Shown: positions 44,599-55,920 of the stretch, one piece after another
Layout: every line of letters begins with the position of its first letter
Position numbering within the stretch: the stretch's first letter is position 1
NCBI GenBank assembly: GCA_020081605.1
Contig: JAHREC010000009.1
Coordinates: 62,001 to 126,000 of the forward strand
DNA from: Albifimbria verrucaria
Taxonomy: Eukaryota > Ascomycota > Sordariomycetes > Hypocreales > Stachybotryaceae
Length of the DNA stretch: 64,000 bases
Direction: 5' to 3'
Translations under genes and position numbers: made by a program
The notes under the pieces: generated by a model
Database searches by the model: none
Told to the model about the DNA's origin: nothing
The model's input: the letters and a program-made list of their open reading frames with translations, nothing else

Positions 44599-46900
44599 AG
44601 CGGTCAAGTGGGCCTCCCTATTTTGTTGAAATTGCTGTTGTTGGAAGTTGTAATGCCTCGTATCGTTTATGGGAATTATGCCACTACATATAGTCCAGCC
44701 ACATCTGGTCCGATGGTGGGATCAAGGACAGTCGGTCTAAGATGATACATAAGACTGACTCCAGTCAATGATCCTAGTCGTTCAAGCCAGTGGAAGCAGC
44801 ACATGCTCAGAAAAAGAAACATTTTGAAATGCAATGCCACGAGCTGAGCTGCAACTAGGCCATTCGAGCCAGGCTGTTGCCACTTGGTCCTTAGATCAGC
44901 GCCAACGCATCGAGGAAGAAGCCGTGGCCACGGGAAGAAGCAATACCTACGCTTCTCCAATCGCAAGATACTACAGATTAAGAAATTGACATGGGAACAA
45001 GCTGAAGCTGAGTCGGTTCAGCTGAGGCTGGGGGATCAGTAAATGCCGCTATTGGCTCCGTAACATCTCCTTGAATACCACGTAAACTTTATTATTTTTA
45101 TAGCATGGTACTCCCTGCATCATAACAAGTTGATAATTTAAGACATTATGCTGTGCACCAACTTCGTGTCTTTAGCCGACCTCCCGGTTGGTTTGCTCCT
45201 AAGGAATGCCTGGATTACAAGCAGCCTGAACAACAGCTGTTTTACCGGTGCTGGGGCCAAGCCAGTGGCTATTGGCGAGAGGGCGATGAATTTTCATCGT
45301 TGAAGCAGCAAGTCCTAGGGCAATTTCTCGGAGTGGATGTGAATTGCGGCCTGATTGAAGCTACAATACCCTAACGCAGTAATAGCGGAATATTCGCTTC
45401 GTGGATCGGTTCGGCTCACTTCTCACCTGCAGGGACAGGACTGGCCAAGGTTCAGCGTGAGGCAAAACTAGCCCAAGTTTGAACTAGTAGAGATGAGTAA
45501 AGCTGCGATAGCTATGTTGTTATATACTTGAGGGATGGTTGTGTGCTTCTGTATATCTGTAGACTGCTCTTATAACTATCTATATCTAGGCAAAGGTATA
45601 ATAGTCAAACCCATGTTGCATGACATTTTGGACTGGGAAAACCAGGTGAAATAGGAGCCTATGGATGAGTTATTTTATCCAACTACAGGAAACCTGCTAT
45701 CGAGAGAAAATACAAGAAGTATGTATGGAAAAGAATAGGCCTCGTCGATTTCAACCTATGGGAATTTATTCCTGATAATTAATGTAAGAGCATCATATCG
45801 GTTCCAGCCTATCTAATACTGCCAGTTCCAAAACAAGAAGTGGAGTGGACCCCTTAACCGAAAAACCAGCTGCCCTAGAAACTTTACAATCATGGTTCAG
45901 GTAAGTATTGGGTTACTATCAGGAAATAGAAAGGGTGTTAATAATCTAAAAGGACTTAATGCTTATTAAAGGTAGTGAACTAAGTTACGGCTTAGCGGAA
46001 AACAAATAATGAACGGTATTAAGGTATTGCTTTCTTTCTTCAGATATACGCTTTAACGATGATAGGATACTCCCTCTTAGTAAGAAGAGAAACAAGAAAG
46101 AAAAAAACAAGCAATCATCATATCAACCAGGGTTATTATATGCTTTGATTATATCCATTGAACTTTTATTTTATATCCTTGCTCTTTGAATAAAAATGGT
46201 ATTGTCGTCTTTCCCCGGATCTTGATCAGAAGTTCCATAAGGGCTCCTACGACGATACTGGGATATTCTTGGAGTATTTTATCTCTGCCGAGCCAACTAA
46301 TTGCATTCAACCATGTCGAAATGATGCTTTCTTATTTGACGGTCTTATTAAGTGCTTTGATTGAACTGAAAGACAGCCATCACGGTAGTTATACAGTAGC
46401 TGTTATAATCGAAAGATCGAACATTTTCAGTTTTGTATGAAGATAGATAAAAAGGATCCATAATATTTTCCTTGGCGATAGGATGTTTACATACCAAAGG
46501 TGGCTCGTGATGGAAGAACGGTTGGCTATAAAATACCGTCTTCACAAGTACACGATCCGACTGCCTCGTTACCTCTTATTGTTACGATCGTCGAGCACAA
46601 TCGATTCTTCCATCAGGTGGCTGATACTTGACCACCACGATTTTGCTCAACTTTCGGTAGAGTCCAATGAATGGAGTTTAACACTGGCCAATGCTTTCTC
46701 TTGATGTCGGCTAGTTATCCTGGGTTGGCCCCTATCGGTCATGTCAACTTCTGCAAGCTTAACGAAGAGAGTTTAGATTGAGCAGGAACTTACTCTTGTG
46801 CTGTTCTTTACCCGACATTAAATACAACCCAGCCCTTTGATTCTGTAGAATAAACGCAGCAGGTCCATCGGGTCATAGGAGGCGATGGACTATCTTTGTT
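44599..46900. other. Intergenic, no gene seen
   Basis: About 2.3 kb. Frames at 44676-44966, 45153-45374, 46186-46440 and 46483-46704 lack recognisable motifs, splice support or signal peptides. Confidence 0.5.
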
Positions 46901-49900
46901 CTTCTTTAATTCATGAGCATGTAATCATCTCCAGTGCACGAAAATTGAATGCGTGGCTATGATCATAGAGATGGTTAAGCTCAGCAGGTGTGTTCTCAGT
47001 ATGGGGTTGAAGTTGTTTGGTACTCATCCTGCTGCTAAGAGTATTCTCCTGCATGGCACGAAGATCCCTACTTATCTCTACAGTCATGGATCTCATAGAT
47101 TGCGTCGCGGTATGGTGGAATACTAAAGCTAATGACATGCCTCACGACACCTGGGACGCGTTGCCATGTCCTCAATCTGAGCATCGGCTGATCCATCATT
47201 CCAGCCCGAAGCATGTGCGGAGTGAATTGAGCAAATGACTGTTAAATTCGTGAGAGCTATAGTTCTGAACATTTTCATTAGGCAAGATCGCCAGAAAGGT
47301 AAATAGGAGGTGCGTTCGCATCCAGCCTGGTATAACGGAAAATATCTGCAGCCCGGACATCGACAAGTATATTATCCAAAAGGACGATTCGGGGCTGTAC
47401 CTCTAGAGCAACCAGCCATGCAGCCACCATACGATGACCACTTGGGCAACCCCTGCACAGTCCCTTGCAGGACCTCCAGGGCAAAACCCATCATGACCAC
47501 CATACAGCCATTTTCCGGAACAGCATCCGGGACAAGCATAATCACAATCGGTCCCGCGAACACCGAGCCTTTGCCTCGATCCTACTCATCATCATCATGG
47601 CTCTTCTGGACATTGGCTTTGCTTTTAAGAAGGCATTCTCCTTTACAACAATCAGTGCATACATCCGTTTGCTATTTCAGCAGCATTGGGCACTTATGGT
47701 GCTCTAGACGATAACTGATTTAGATGAGGCTGTAGTTGGTCAATTACGTAATGATATGCTTTAAGACAGGAACCCATAGATGCACCGGCCCGTTATGACG
47801 AGATCGTTTCGAAATTTGAAAGCAGAAAACACAGCTTTCTATGCCAATCGATGATCCTCTTTCCCTCCATAGCCGCTTCATACTTTTCACACACTGGGAT
47901 CTACGTACATGCAGCCCATGAGAGGTGCGCGCTTACCATCGATGCCATGGATGTGCTCCTGAGAAGACCAGGATTCAAGCTGCGATAGCCTGTTGCAAGA
48001 ACCATTGCCTAATCCTAACACACTGAATTTCATTCAGCCTATACCCAACATGTCCTCATGCCATTCGACTGGCCTTGCCCGCAGTTAGAATGCAAGCATT
48101 ATGATTGGTAGAAATACGAGTCTCTGGCCGGCTCTCGCGCTTTAGCCATTATGCAGGCTGGCCTAGCGTTGCCGCGGCCAGGTTGATCATTGTTGATCAT
48201 TTACCTCGAGCTGAAAAAAAAAAACTACAGGGGTCCAAGAATCGAAGGGCCTCTTTCCGTTGATCGTATACCATCCTATAAGGCTGTCCCACCTCATTTA
48301 TAAGCCCACACAAAACAGTCTCTGCCAGTCCGATCTAAAGGCTAAAAACGCAGCAATAACTCTGCTGCATCTCGTCGACCCGTTGACGGGTGACAGGTAT
48401 AAACTTGGGTGCCTTGAGCCGATCATGTGTTGGATGGGGCTTTATTTATGTTCAGAGCTGGATTGGCAACGAAGCGTAATTTCGCGCAGGAATGAGTAGT
48501 CCGGTGACCACCCATACAGACTGTAGATGCCAGCACCTCACTACGTCCTGTGTCCCTGTAGGATTACCTGAGCGGCCCAAAGGCCTATGGGCGGAAGATA
48601 CATCACATCATATCATATCACGTCACGGACCAATCGGTATACCAAGTAAGCTGATCCGATTGAATGACAAAAATACTGGCCGGTAGACAAATTTAAAGTT
48701 ATAATTAGAGCCTCATCAGTCCGTCGCCATAATCTATGGTTGGCACGAAGACCAGGTTCGTCTCTGACATCAGGGTACTCTGTCGCCATGATAATGACTT
48801 CTCAGTTTCTCCGGAATGATCAGCATTTAGACGGCAATGACATGTTCCGCAGACCACGTTAAATGCTGTGTAAAACTGTATAATACATGAATCATTTGCA
48901 CCCGACTTCTTGTGCTGCTTGGTGGCCCTGCCCAGGAGCTAGGGAGAAAGCGCTGTGATTGGTAGGGTTACGAACTCTGCCAGACCTCGCGCTTTGGGTC
49001 AAACAGGCTGACCATAGCGCTTCTGCAGGTAGATCCTTCGACAATAGTAATCTGAAATACTCACCGAGCTCTCAAATACCAAGACCATCTCATCCGCCGA
49101 CCCACCTTAGCCTTTAAGCCTCATACCATGCTATTTTACCTATCAAATAAGCAGGTTGTTCAAGTTCACTGTACTGTAAGCAAAGGACCAAGGAAAATTT
49201 ATCGTCCATATCATGTTGATCATGGCTTTACATTCTAAATAGCCACCTTTATATCACTGCTCGGACAACTCACTTGGACTGTCATTTGTCTTAGTCCTCA
49301 AGCCTTCAGACTTACAATCTCGGGGATCGACCACGTAAGCACTGTGCCCCTGGTCTTATTGCCCCTATTTTCTTTATGCAGCATAGTAGGGACCTTGGTG
49401 CCGGGCGTTGTTGTTCCCGGAGATTATTAGTGAATTTCAGCAAGTTCTAAGCTCTGCAGAGTCAGTCTACATCGGAAGACCCTGAGTATTCCACCACACA
49501 TTTCAAGTTGATATGAAGTTGTATCTTAGCCTAAAATACTCTTCCAGGCCATTACGCCAATACTGGGAGGATGACCCAACCGTTGAAATCTCAACTTCGT
49601 ACATCCTATGCATGTTCAACGTCAGCATAATAAAAGAACATATATGCTTAAGTTTACGCTCGTTGATAATCCATCTGCCCAATTACGAAAAACGACGCCA
49701 CTAAATCGACCCACATGCGAACAGAAAGTCCCAGCCTGCGGAATCGGACCTCCCTCCGCCTTACAGGCTTCAACCCACGCAACACTACCAGGGTTCATCA
49801 GCCTCAAGTATACGGAGCTACAACTCCGGAAAGGTCAAGTTCATAGCCCCAGTGGTCTAATGAACCATTCATATATAGCGGCGGTTTCGAGACACGAGAG

Positions 49901-49995
49901 ACTGCGACTTAGTCCAACTTTCAACCCATCGCACGAGACCTACGGCACGCCACACGACGTCGGATGCACTTATGCAGGCAAGACAGAACGAGAAG
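46901..49995. other. Long intergenic tract with one unassigned frame
   Basis: About 3.1 kb without an identifiable gene. The frame at 47310-47714 is 134 codons and begins with a Pro/Gln/Tyr-rich stretch (QPGHRQVYYPKGRFGAVPLE), which might be part of a real small protein, but no family or splice structure supports it. The rest is unremarkable; a short A run occurs near 48219. Confidence 0.4.
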
Positions 49996-51952
49996 ATGGC
50001 CGGACTCATATCTAAAAATGCGATGTCCCTCGATAAGCGTGAGCCAGTGTTTTCGAAACAAACACAGTCTTCCGTTGCGAAGCCCACATTGGAGCACCCC
50101 ACAATCTGGACCCGTATCCAGGAGAGCTGGATTACAGAAGTTGCGGCCCTGGTCGTCTCCGCCTGCGCTATTGCGGGCATCGCTGGCTTGCTATGGAAGT
50201 ACAATGAGCGACAATTACCCTCGTGGAACGGTGTATCTCTGAACTCCTGGTCTCTTGGCTGACGACCGTCGCTGGAATATGCATGGGTTACGTGGCTGCA
50301 ACCTCTATCGCACAGCTAAAGTGGGTTTGGTTCGCGCAGGAGGCGCGCAAAATGGAGGATATGAGGCTGTTCAATGCTGCTGGAGATGTTGTTGGGGCCA
50401 TTGAACTCTTGATGAGGCTCAAGGTCAGGTACGCGGATTGCCGAGTTGAACCTTGCGAGTGGAATACCAGTCTGATACAAAGCCAGGCATTTTGCCGTTA
50501 TCACCCTGCTGGCCATCATTCTTGCCATCGGCCTTGACCCATTCTCCCAGAATTTGATTGAATTCTATGATGAGAACGTCGTAGATACTGAGCAGGCCGC
50601 CGTGGTCACTAGAGGTCGCTGGTATGATACTTTGGGGCCGCCACGCCGGTATTCAGGTAGGTCAATCCTGGGGCTTGAAGCCAGCTTGTGGTTCAGACAT
50701 CATTTGTATTGACACAATGTTTTCGCAGTCTCTAGTACCAACCCTACCCTCAAGACTAATGTCGATCATGCTATTGTTGCCCTCGGTAAATCGACGAACG
50801 TGAGTCTTCCCCAGTTCACTTGCAACACCGGTAACTGTACGTACCCACCCTTCACGACACTTGCATATGAGGCCGCCTGTAGCGATCTTTCGGGGAGAGT
50901 TAACAAGAACTGTACCGAGTCCCGTTGTTATGTTACCATAAATGGGAGCGACCTGGAACTCTCCTTTGATACGGTCACTGGAGGCTCCGCTATCTTGATG
51001 GCGACGCAGGTTATTGACTCTAGAGATGCCGTGGTGTACACCAACGCGAGCTTTAATTCATCTCTCATTCCCACTGTTTTTCAGGCTTTAAGAATTGACG
51101 TGGACCCGGCCTCGATCATTGAGAGAATGACAAAGATACCTTTTCACAACGAAACAGATGTCGTCGCCCAGGAGTGCGTCATTACACCCTGCGTGCAGAG
51201 CATGCGAGCATCCGTGAGGCAGGGGTCTACAGTGAGACGGTTCTCGATACGTACCGAGAGCTCGAAGATTCTGAGATTTCCTACTCAGGGGCCCTGCACC
51301 CGCCTTGGGGACCAGATAAAGGTGTTCGATCCGGCGATAACAATACATTTGGGGTATCTGGGGAGGTCGAGCAAGGAATGTCGGAAGATAGGTATCCACA
51401 GCGGATACTAGAGGGAGTTATTTCAACAGAAGATGGCGGCACCGGTTTGACATTTCCTTCCGACCAGTTGCAAAATATTTTATACGCCGACGTCTCAAAC
51501 TCAGAAACGTGCTCTTTCACAGGTCGTGGAAAAAGAGACCCTTTGCGTGCGCTATCAAAGCCGTGGCCGACGCTTTCACACAGACAATCCGCGACGGTGA
51601 GTATTTGGTCAAGGGTTCAGCGGCGGTTGAGGGCCTAGCATGGGGCGAAACATTGGTGACACGGACTTTCATCCGAGTTGAGTGGCCCTGGATTGCACTG
51701 CATGTCCTTGTTTGGCTATTGACGACGGTGGGATGTGTCGGTACGGTATGGCGGACCAAGAAGCTTGGCATCCCGTTCTGGCGAAGTGATCCAATGCCGA
51801 TGGTGTACATGTATTCGACTGCGCAGCAGGGTCAACGTCCTGATGTGGCATTCGAACCGAAGTTCAAAATGGATATGGCCGCAGGAGAAGAGGACATGTT
51901 GATGAGGTTGCGTAATGAGGGCGGACACATGCGGCTAGTAAGAGAGACATGA
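49996..51952 (+). CDS. DUF3176 multi-pass membrane protein
   Basis: Fungal plasma-membrane-type protein of unknown role. N-terminal cytosolic tail MAGLISKNAMSLDK, then a first membrane segment in ITEVAALVVSACAIAGIAGL and the family mark NERQLPSWNGVSLNS. A second segment LTTVAGICMGYVAATSIAQL is followed by KWVWFAQEARKMEDMRLFNA, highly typical of DUF3176, and a third, HFAVITLLAIILAIGLDPFS. The large extracellular loop has FTCNTGNCTYPPF and TESRCYVTINGSD. A last segment is WIALHVLVWLLTTVG, then KKLGIPFWRSDPMPMVYMYS. Introns are 50429-50486 and 50657-50728. Single bases are missing near 50245 (C), near 51196 and near 51539-51541 (C run). Otherwise about 620 residues are collinear with the family. 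Confidence 0.75.
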
Positions 51953-52822
51953 TGGAATACACTATACTATATGGTAGTGATAAATGAAAGCCAACTCGTT
52001 TGAAGAACCGAGGCCTCAATGCCGTTCATGGTGATATTGCTTGCTTTAGCATCAGCAACAAGCTTAAATCCGCTAAGTCATCACTGAAGAAAGCTGCTTA
52101 TGGATAAAATGAAGTTTTGATGAACGCGCCAGATTATCTATAGCATCGTTCTCTGAACTAAAGCATCCTCTCACACCGATGGAAGACGGTGGGAAGCATC
52201 CGCAGAGCCCGAGGCACAACGATCAAGGCCTGGGGGATGAGGCATTGGGCGCGGTCTACTCAAGCGAACCTGAACATTGTGTGCTCTACCGTAGTACCGC
52301 TGACAAAGCGGCCATTGCAACGATTCGATTGCCGGTTAGAACCCCACAGATAATTAAGCAGCCGAAGTATAACTTTAGTACCACAGCATTATGTCCAATG
52401 GCGCTAGATCTTGCGGCCTCTTGAGCACCCTCGTGCAGGATCGCGGAGCCTGCCAAGACTGAGTATTTATGCAGGTGGCACATCAGAAGAACGTTCTCTG
52501 GACACTGGGTACCTCTACATGAAGAAAAAGTCCGAAGGCCGAAAGTCCAGGATGGCCGATCTGGTGACGAATGTTTGTCAGTTCGCCACCCCACCGTTGA
52601 TCACCCACGTTGTGAAATAAGGTTGAATTTACAATAATCTATAATATTTAGTCAAAAGCTATTGTCAGCTAGTGGACTAATTCCCGACCATAAATATGCC
52701 ATCCGATAAACGCATCCTGCTTCGGAATGAATGTAGGAAGAGCTCATGTTTGTCAATCAATGCAACGTTGCAGTCAACGATTTGAATAAGCAATAGACCA
52801 ATCAGTGTGACAATTTCCTCAG
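51953..52822. other. Intergenic, no secure gene
   Basis: Frames at 52179-52424 and 52411-52620 have no recognisable family. The 5' part of the MBL-fold gene may extend into the last 130 bases. Confidence 0.4.
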
Positions 52823-53877
52823 ACGACCTTTGTGTATGCGTAACCTGCGGCACACAATATGATGTTCCCTATGGGGACCTTACAGCGACATGTCGCATGT
52901 GTGATGTGAGGATGCGACTACGCAATTTCAACGCTTTGCTCATGGCCAAGGTGAGCTGACCTGCAGTAAAGGAGCCCCGACAATTCGTTCCGCCCGAAGG
53001 CCAAGCTTGGACGAGCTTGCGTCAAATGAAATACGGGCAATACAAGAATGTGTTTAAGCAGGATGAGATCGGCCAGAGAATCTTTTCTATCTTCACGACC
53101 CCCAATTTGCAATCGGTCAGCGCGCCGTGTTCATCAAAACAGAGACCGGCAATATCCTCTGGGACTGCATCAGCTTGCTGGACCAAGAGACGATTGATTT
53201 CATTCAGTCGCATGGTGGGCTAGCAGCTATTGCGATCTCGCATCCTCACTTTTACAGCACCCACTTGGACTGGGCTCGTGAGTTCAACTGTCCCGTATAC
53301 CTGGCTGCGGAGGACAAAGAATGGTTGAATCGACGAGATCCGGAAGGGCAGAGAATCTTTATGGAAGACAACACTCAAACAATCCTTGCTGGAGCCACTA
53401 TGGTTAAACTTGGTGGGCATTTTCCAGGCAGCTCTGTTCTGCATTGGAATAACAATATTATATGCGTCACCTCTCCTCCGGGTTGAACCACTTGTCTAAT
53501 TGTTGACAGTTTACTGGTGACACGATTGGTATTTCTGTTGTAAGTCATTGCCTTTTGTCAAAGTTATTAAGATGGACAAAGTTAAGATGCTGCTTCAGTC
53601 CGGTCTGAGTCGTTCTCACCACACAAAGGAGCACCAGGTTTTCTTCTTCCACTACGCGTTTCCCAATTTCATTCCCCTCGGACCCACCGCTATGCAGTTG
53701 ATGTGGAAGCGCCTTCGCCCCTGGGATTTCAGCGCATTCTATTCTCTTTTCTACCGAACAACAGTGCGAGATTCCAAAGTCAAGCAAATGGTTCTTAATA
53801 GTATGCAACGCCAGGCAATGCATCAGGAGAACACTGATCATTCGCTTCTAACAGAACGCTGGGTAGAACCTGCGTAA
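52823..53877 (+). CDS. Metallo-beta-lactamase-fold hydrolase
   Basis: A fungal and bacterial family with an N-terminal zinc-ribbon-like part. The first exon reads VCVTCGTQYDVPYGDL and CRMCD; the true start is unclear because a possible intron acceptor (CCTCAG) precedes it. After an intron (52907 to about 52975) comes EPRQFVPPEGQAWTSLRQMK, then, after one missing C in the run at 53099-53103, FAIGQRAVFIKTETGNILWD. ISHPHFYSTHLDWAREFNCP holds the HxHxxxxD-like site (here HPHFYSTHLDW); ATMVKLGGHFPGSSVLHW and TGDTIGI are later metal motifs. The last exon reads VFFFHYAFPNFIPLGP and MWKRLRPWDFSAFYSLFY. Substrate unknown; about 290 residues, normal for the family. Confidence 0.78.
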
Positions 53878-54220
53878 CGATATTGATTTTTCTTGTGGGT
53901 TATCCCTGCGATGTCTTCGCGCTTCCATATTGCCAGTTTGTGCTCGCTTCATGATCTGTACCCTGTTCATACTCTTCCTTCCTGTTAGCTGTCCATCTGA
54001 CTTCATTTTATACTATTTATCAACTGATCAGGAAATTGGCTCCTGATGCTTATACAAAAGAATCTTAAGTAAATCCAGAAGCCCTATAAAACTCTTTGTG
54101 TTAAGGGTTACTAGAGACTTTGGTCCAAAGTTGTACTTCCTTTTCGCCAACATGAGGTCTAGTATCCAGTATAATTATGCGATAACTACGTTACTACTTT
54201 GTTTCAACCCTCAGGCGTTC
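53878..54220. other. Intergenic, convergent 3' region
   Basis: Space between the 3' ends of the MBL-fold gene and the minus-strand SnoaL-like relic. No gene is recognised. Confidence 0.45.
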
Positions 54221-54615
54221 CTAAATCTCACCATTGAAGCACTTTTTGTCAGTATGAAAGTCCCTCAGTACCCACAAATGAGCAGACTTTTCGCCATCCA
54301 ACTTGTAGAATGCATGCTCTGTAGATCGCATCACCCTTCCTGTGGGAGGAATGCCTATCCACTCCCCGACTGGCTTGCCCGAGTGCTCGATCGCGGAAGT
54401 CATGTGTTGCGAAGCATCATTCGTGATAAACTCCAACAGAGTTTCATGCTCTCGATCTTTTCAAAGCTGTTGACGATAAAGCCCCGATATTCGTCCAGGA
54501 TATCCCTCTGGAGTTTAACCGCTATGACAGGTTGGCAAACGTGATGTAGCTCTTCCTTCGTCAATTACGCATTAATGGCATTCAGGTAGCCCCGGTACAT
54601 GGATTTCATATGGCA
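54221..54615 (-). pseudogene. SnoaL-like (NTF2 fold) protein relic
   Basis: The C-terminal half is clear: FITNDASQHMTSAIEHSGKP, then VGEWIGIPPTGRVMRSTEHA and FYKLDGEKSAHLWVLRD. The GxxIPPTGR loop and the following strands are typical of SnoaL-like polyketide cyclase or ester-cyclase proteins. Upstream, frames near 54610-54560 give MYRGYLNAINA, which is the usual N-terminus, but stops and shifted frames separate it from the rest. It reads as a degraded copy of a protein of about 140 residues. Whether it once served a biosynthetic pathway cannot be judged. Confidence 0.6.
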
Positions 54616-55920
54616 GCCAGGAACGGTTGCTGCGTAATGCAAGGTTGGCGCGGGCTAATTCAAACTGGCGTTATACGCTGCTGGATAGACATTGTGATGG
54701 CACACCAGCTCGTCAAAGGCCAGCTTCCAGACAGCAGCCGATAGGTCATCTTCATACAAAACAAATATGCAATGATGTCATGATGCTATCGAGTCTGCGA
54801 TGCTTATTTGGTGCCACATTCTGTCGTTCTCATACACATATTCACTGCGGTTGATGACATACTGATCTAGCCGAGCCATATCCAGCCTCTCCACCCCATC
54901 TACATGATTCTGCAGCTTCGGTGCTCCATGGGGCTCGCGTAGAAAATCATTAAGATCATTAGTTAGGCCATTCAAGTGCATTTGATCTTCGGTCGGTTCG
55001 AAGACGCTCTATATGGCCAACGCGAAGCCTTTGCTGCATTGTAATGGAAAAGTCCGGACAGCATACCCTGAATGAGGAGGAGTTTCAACGGATGCATCAC
55101 AAGAAAAAGACACCAAAAGGCCCGGCGCATCAAAGAAAGGTACCATATGACCATGCTGATTTGCGGTGCAACCATGTGTACAAGACCCTGCTAGCCATGC
55201 CGTGTAGATTGGTCAGAAAATTATCATAAATATATTGTAGAAAAGAGCACTGAGTGGAAAATAAAACGGACAAGAAACGTGAACCCTGACAAAGAAGAAC
55301 TCAAGTTAGACATGAATTCGGCATGGATTCCTGGGGAAGCGCTTACAGGCCCCTTAATATTCGACCCACCATAATTTCCGCCTCGTCTGACAAATACGAA
55401 CATCCACGCTTTTCCTACCCTATAACCCATGTTATCGATATCTGTCTTTTTCCTGAAAACACTTTTGACAGGAATCTTTTAGTGTCTTCCCGTTATGGCA
55501 ATTCATTCCAAATGGAGCAAAAATTCGTTGCTGGTGCAAAGATGTCACAGATACGAAGCCACTGGGACAGATACTACCCCAAAATCAAGCAAAGCATCTG
55601 TATGAAGCTTGAATATGGCTAACTACCTTTTCTTATTTCCATTACCACAATTATTAAGAGTTGACTTATCGCTTGTCTGAGGGTATTAACCGCTCACATC
55701 ACCATGGCATCACTGCTAGAGAGACTAAAATTAATGAATTGTGGTTCCCAAAATCCATCTGATCCCCAGAAAGAATGGGCCAAAAGATAGTTCTAGTTCA
55801 TTAACACATCTGTAGAGCATAGAAAGACTGATTGTCCACCACTCATCTCATCGTACCAAAGAAATCAAAGATAGCGTAAAATCCTTATTGTTGATGTATT
55901 GCCCGGTTGTCCACATTGTA
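54616..55920. other. Intergenic, no secure gene
   Basis: Frames at 54778-54981 (minus) and 55323-55622 (plus, 99 codons ending KQSICMKLEYG) have no recognisable family. Nothing else is supported. Confidence 0.4.

Noticed and set aside
49608..50015. 135-codon open frame overlapping the start of the DUF3176 gene
   Set aside because: It is out of frame with the recognisable protein and has no features of its own.
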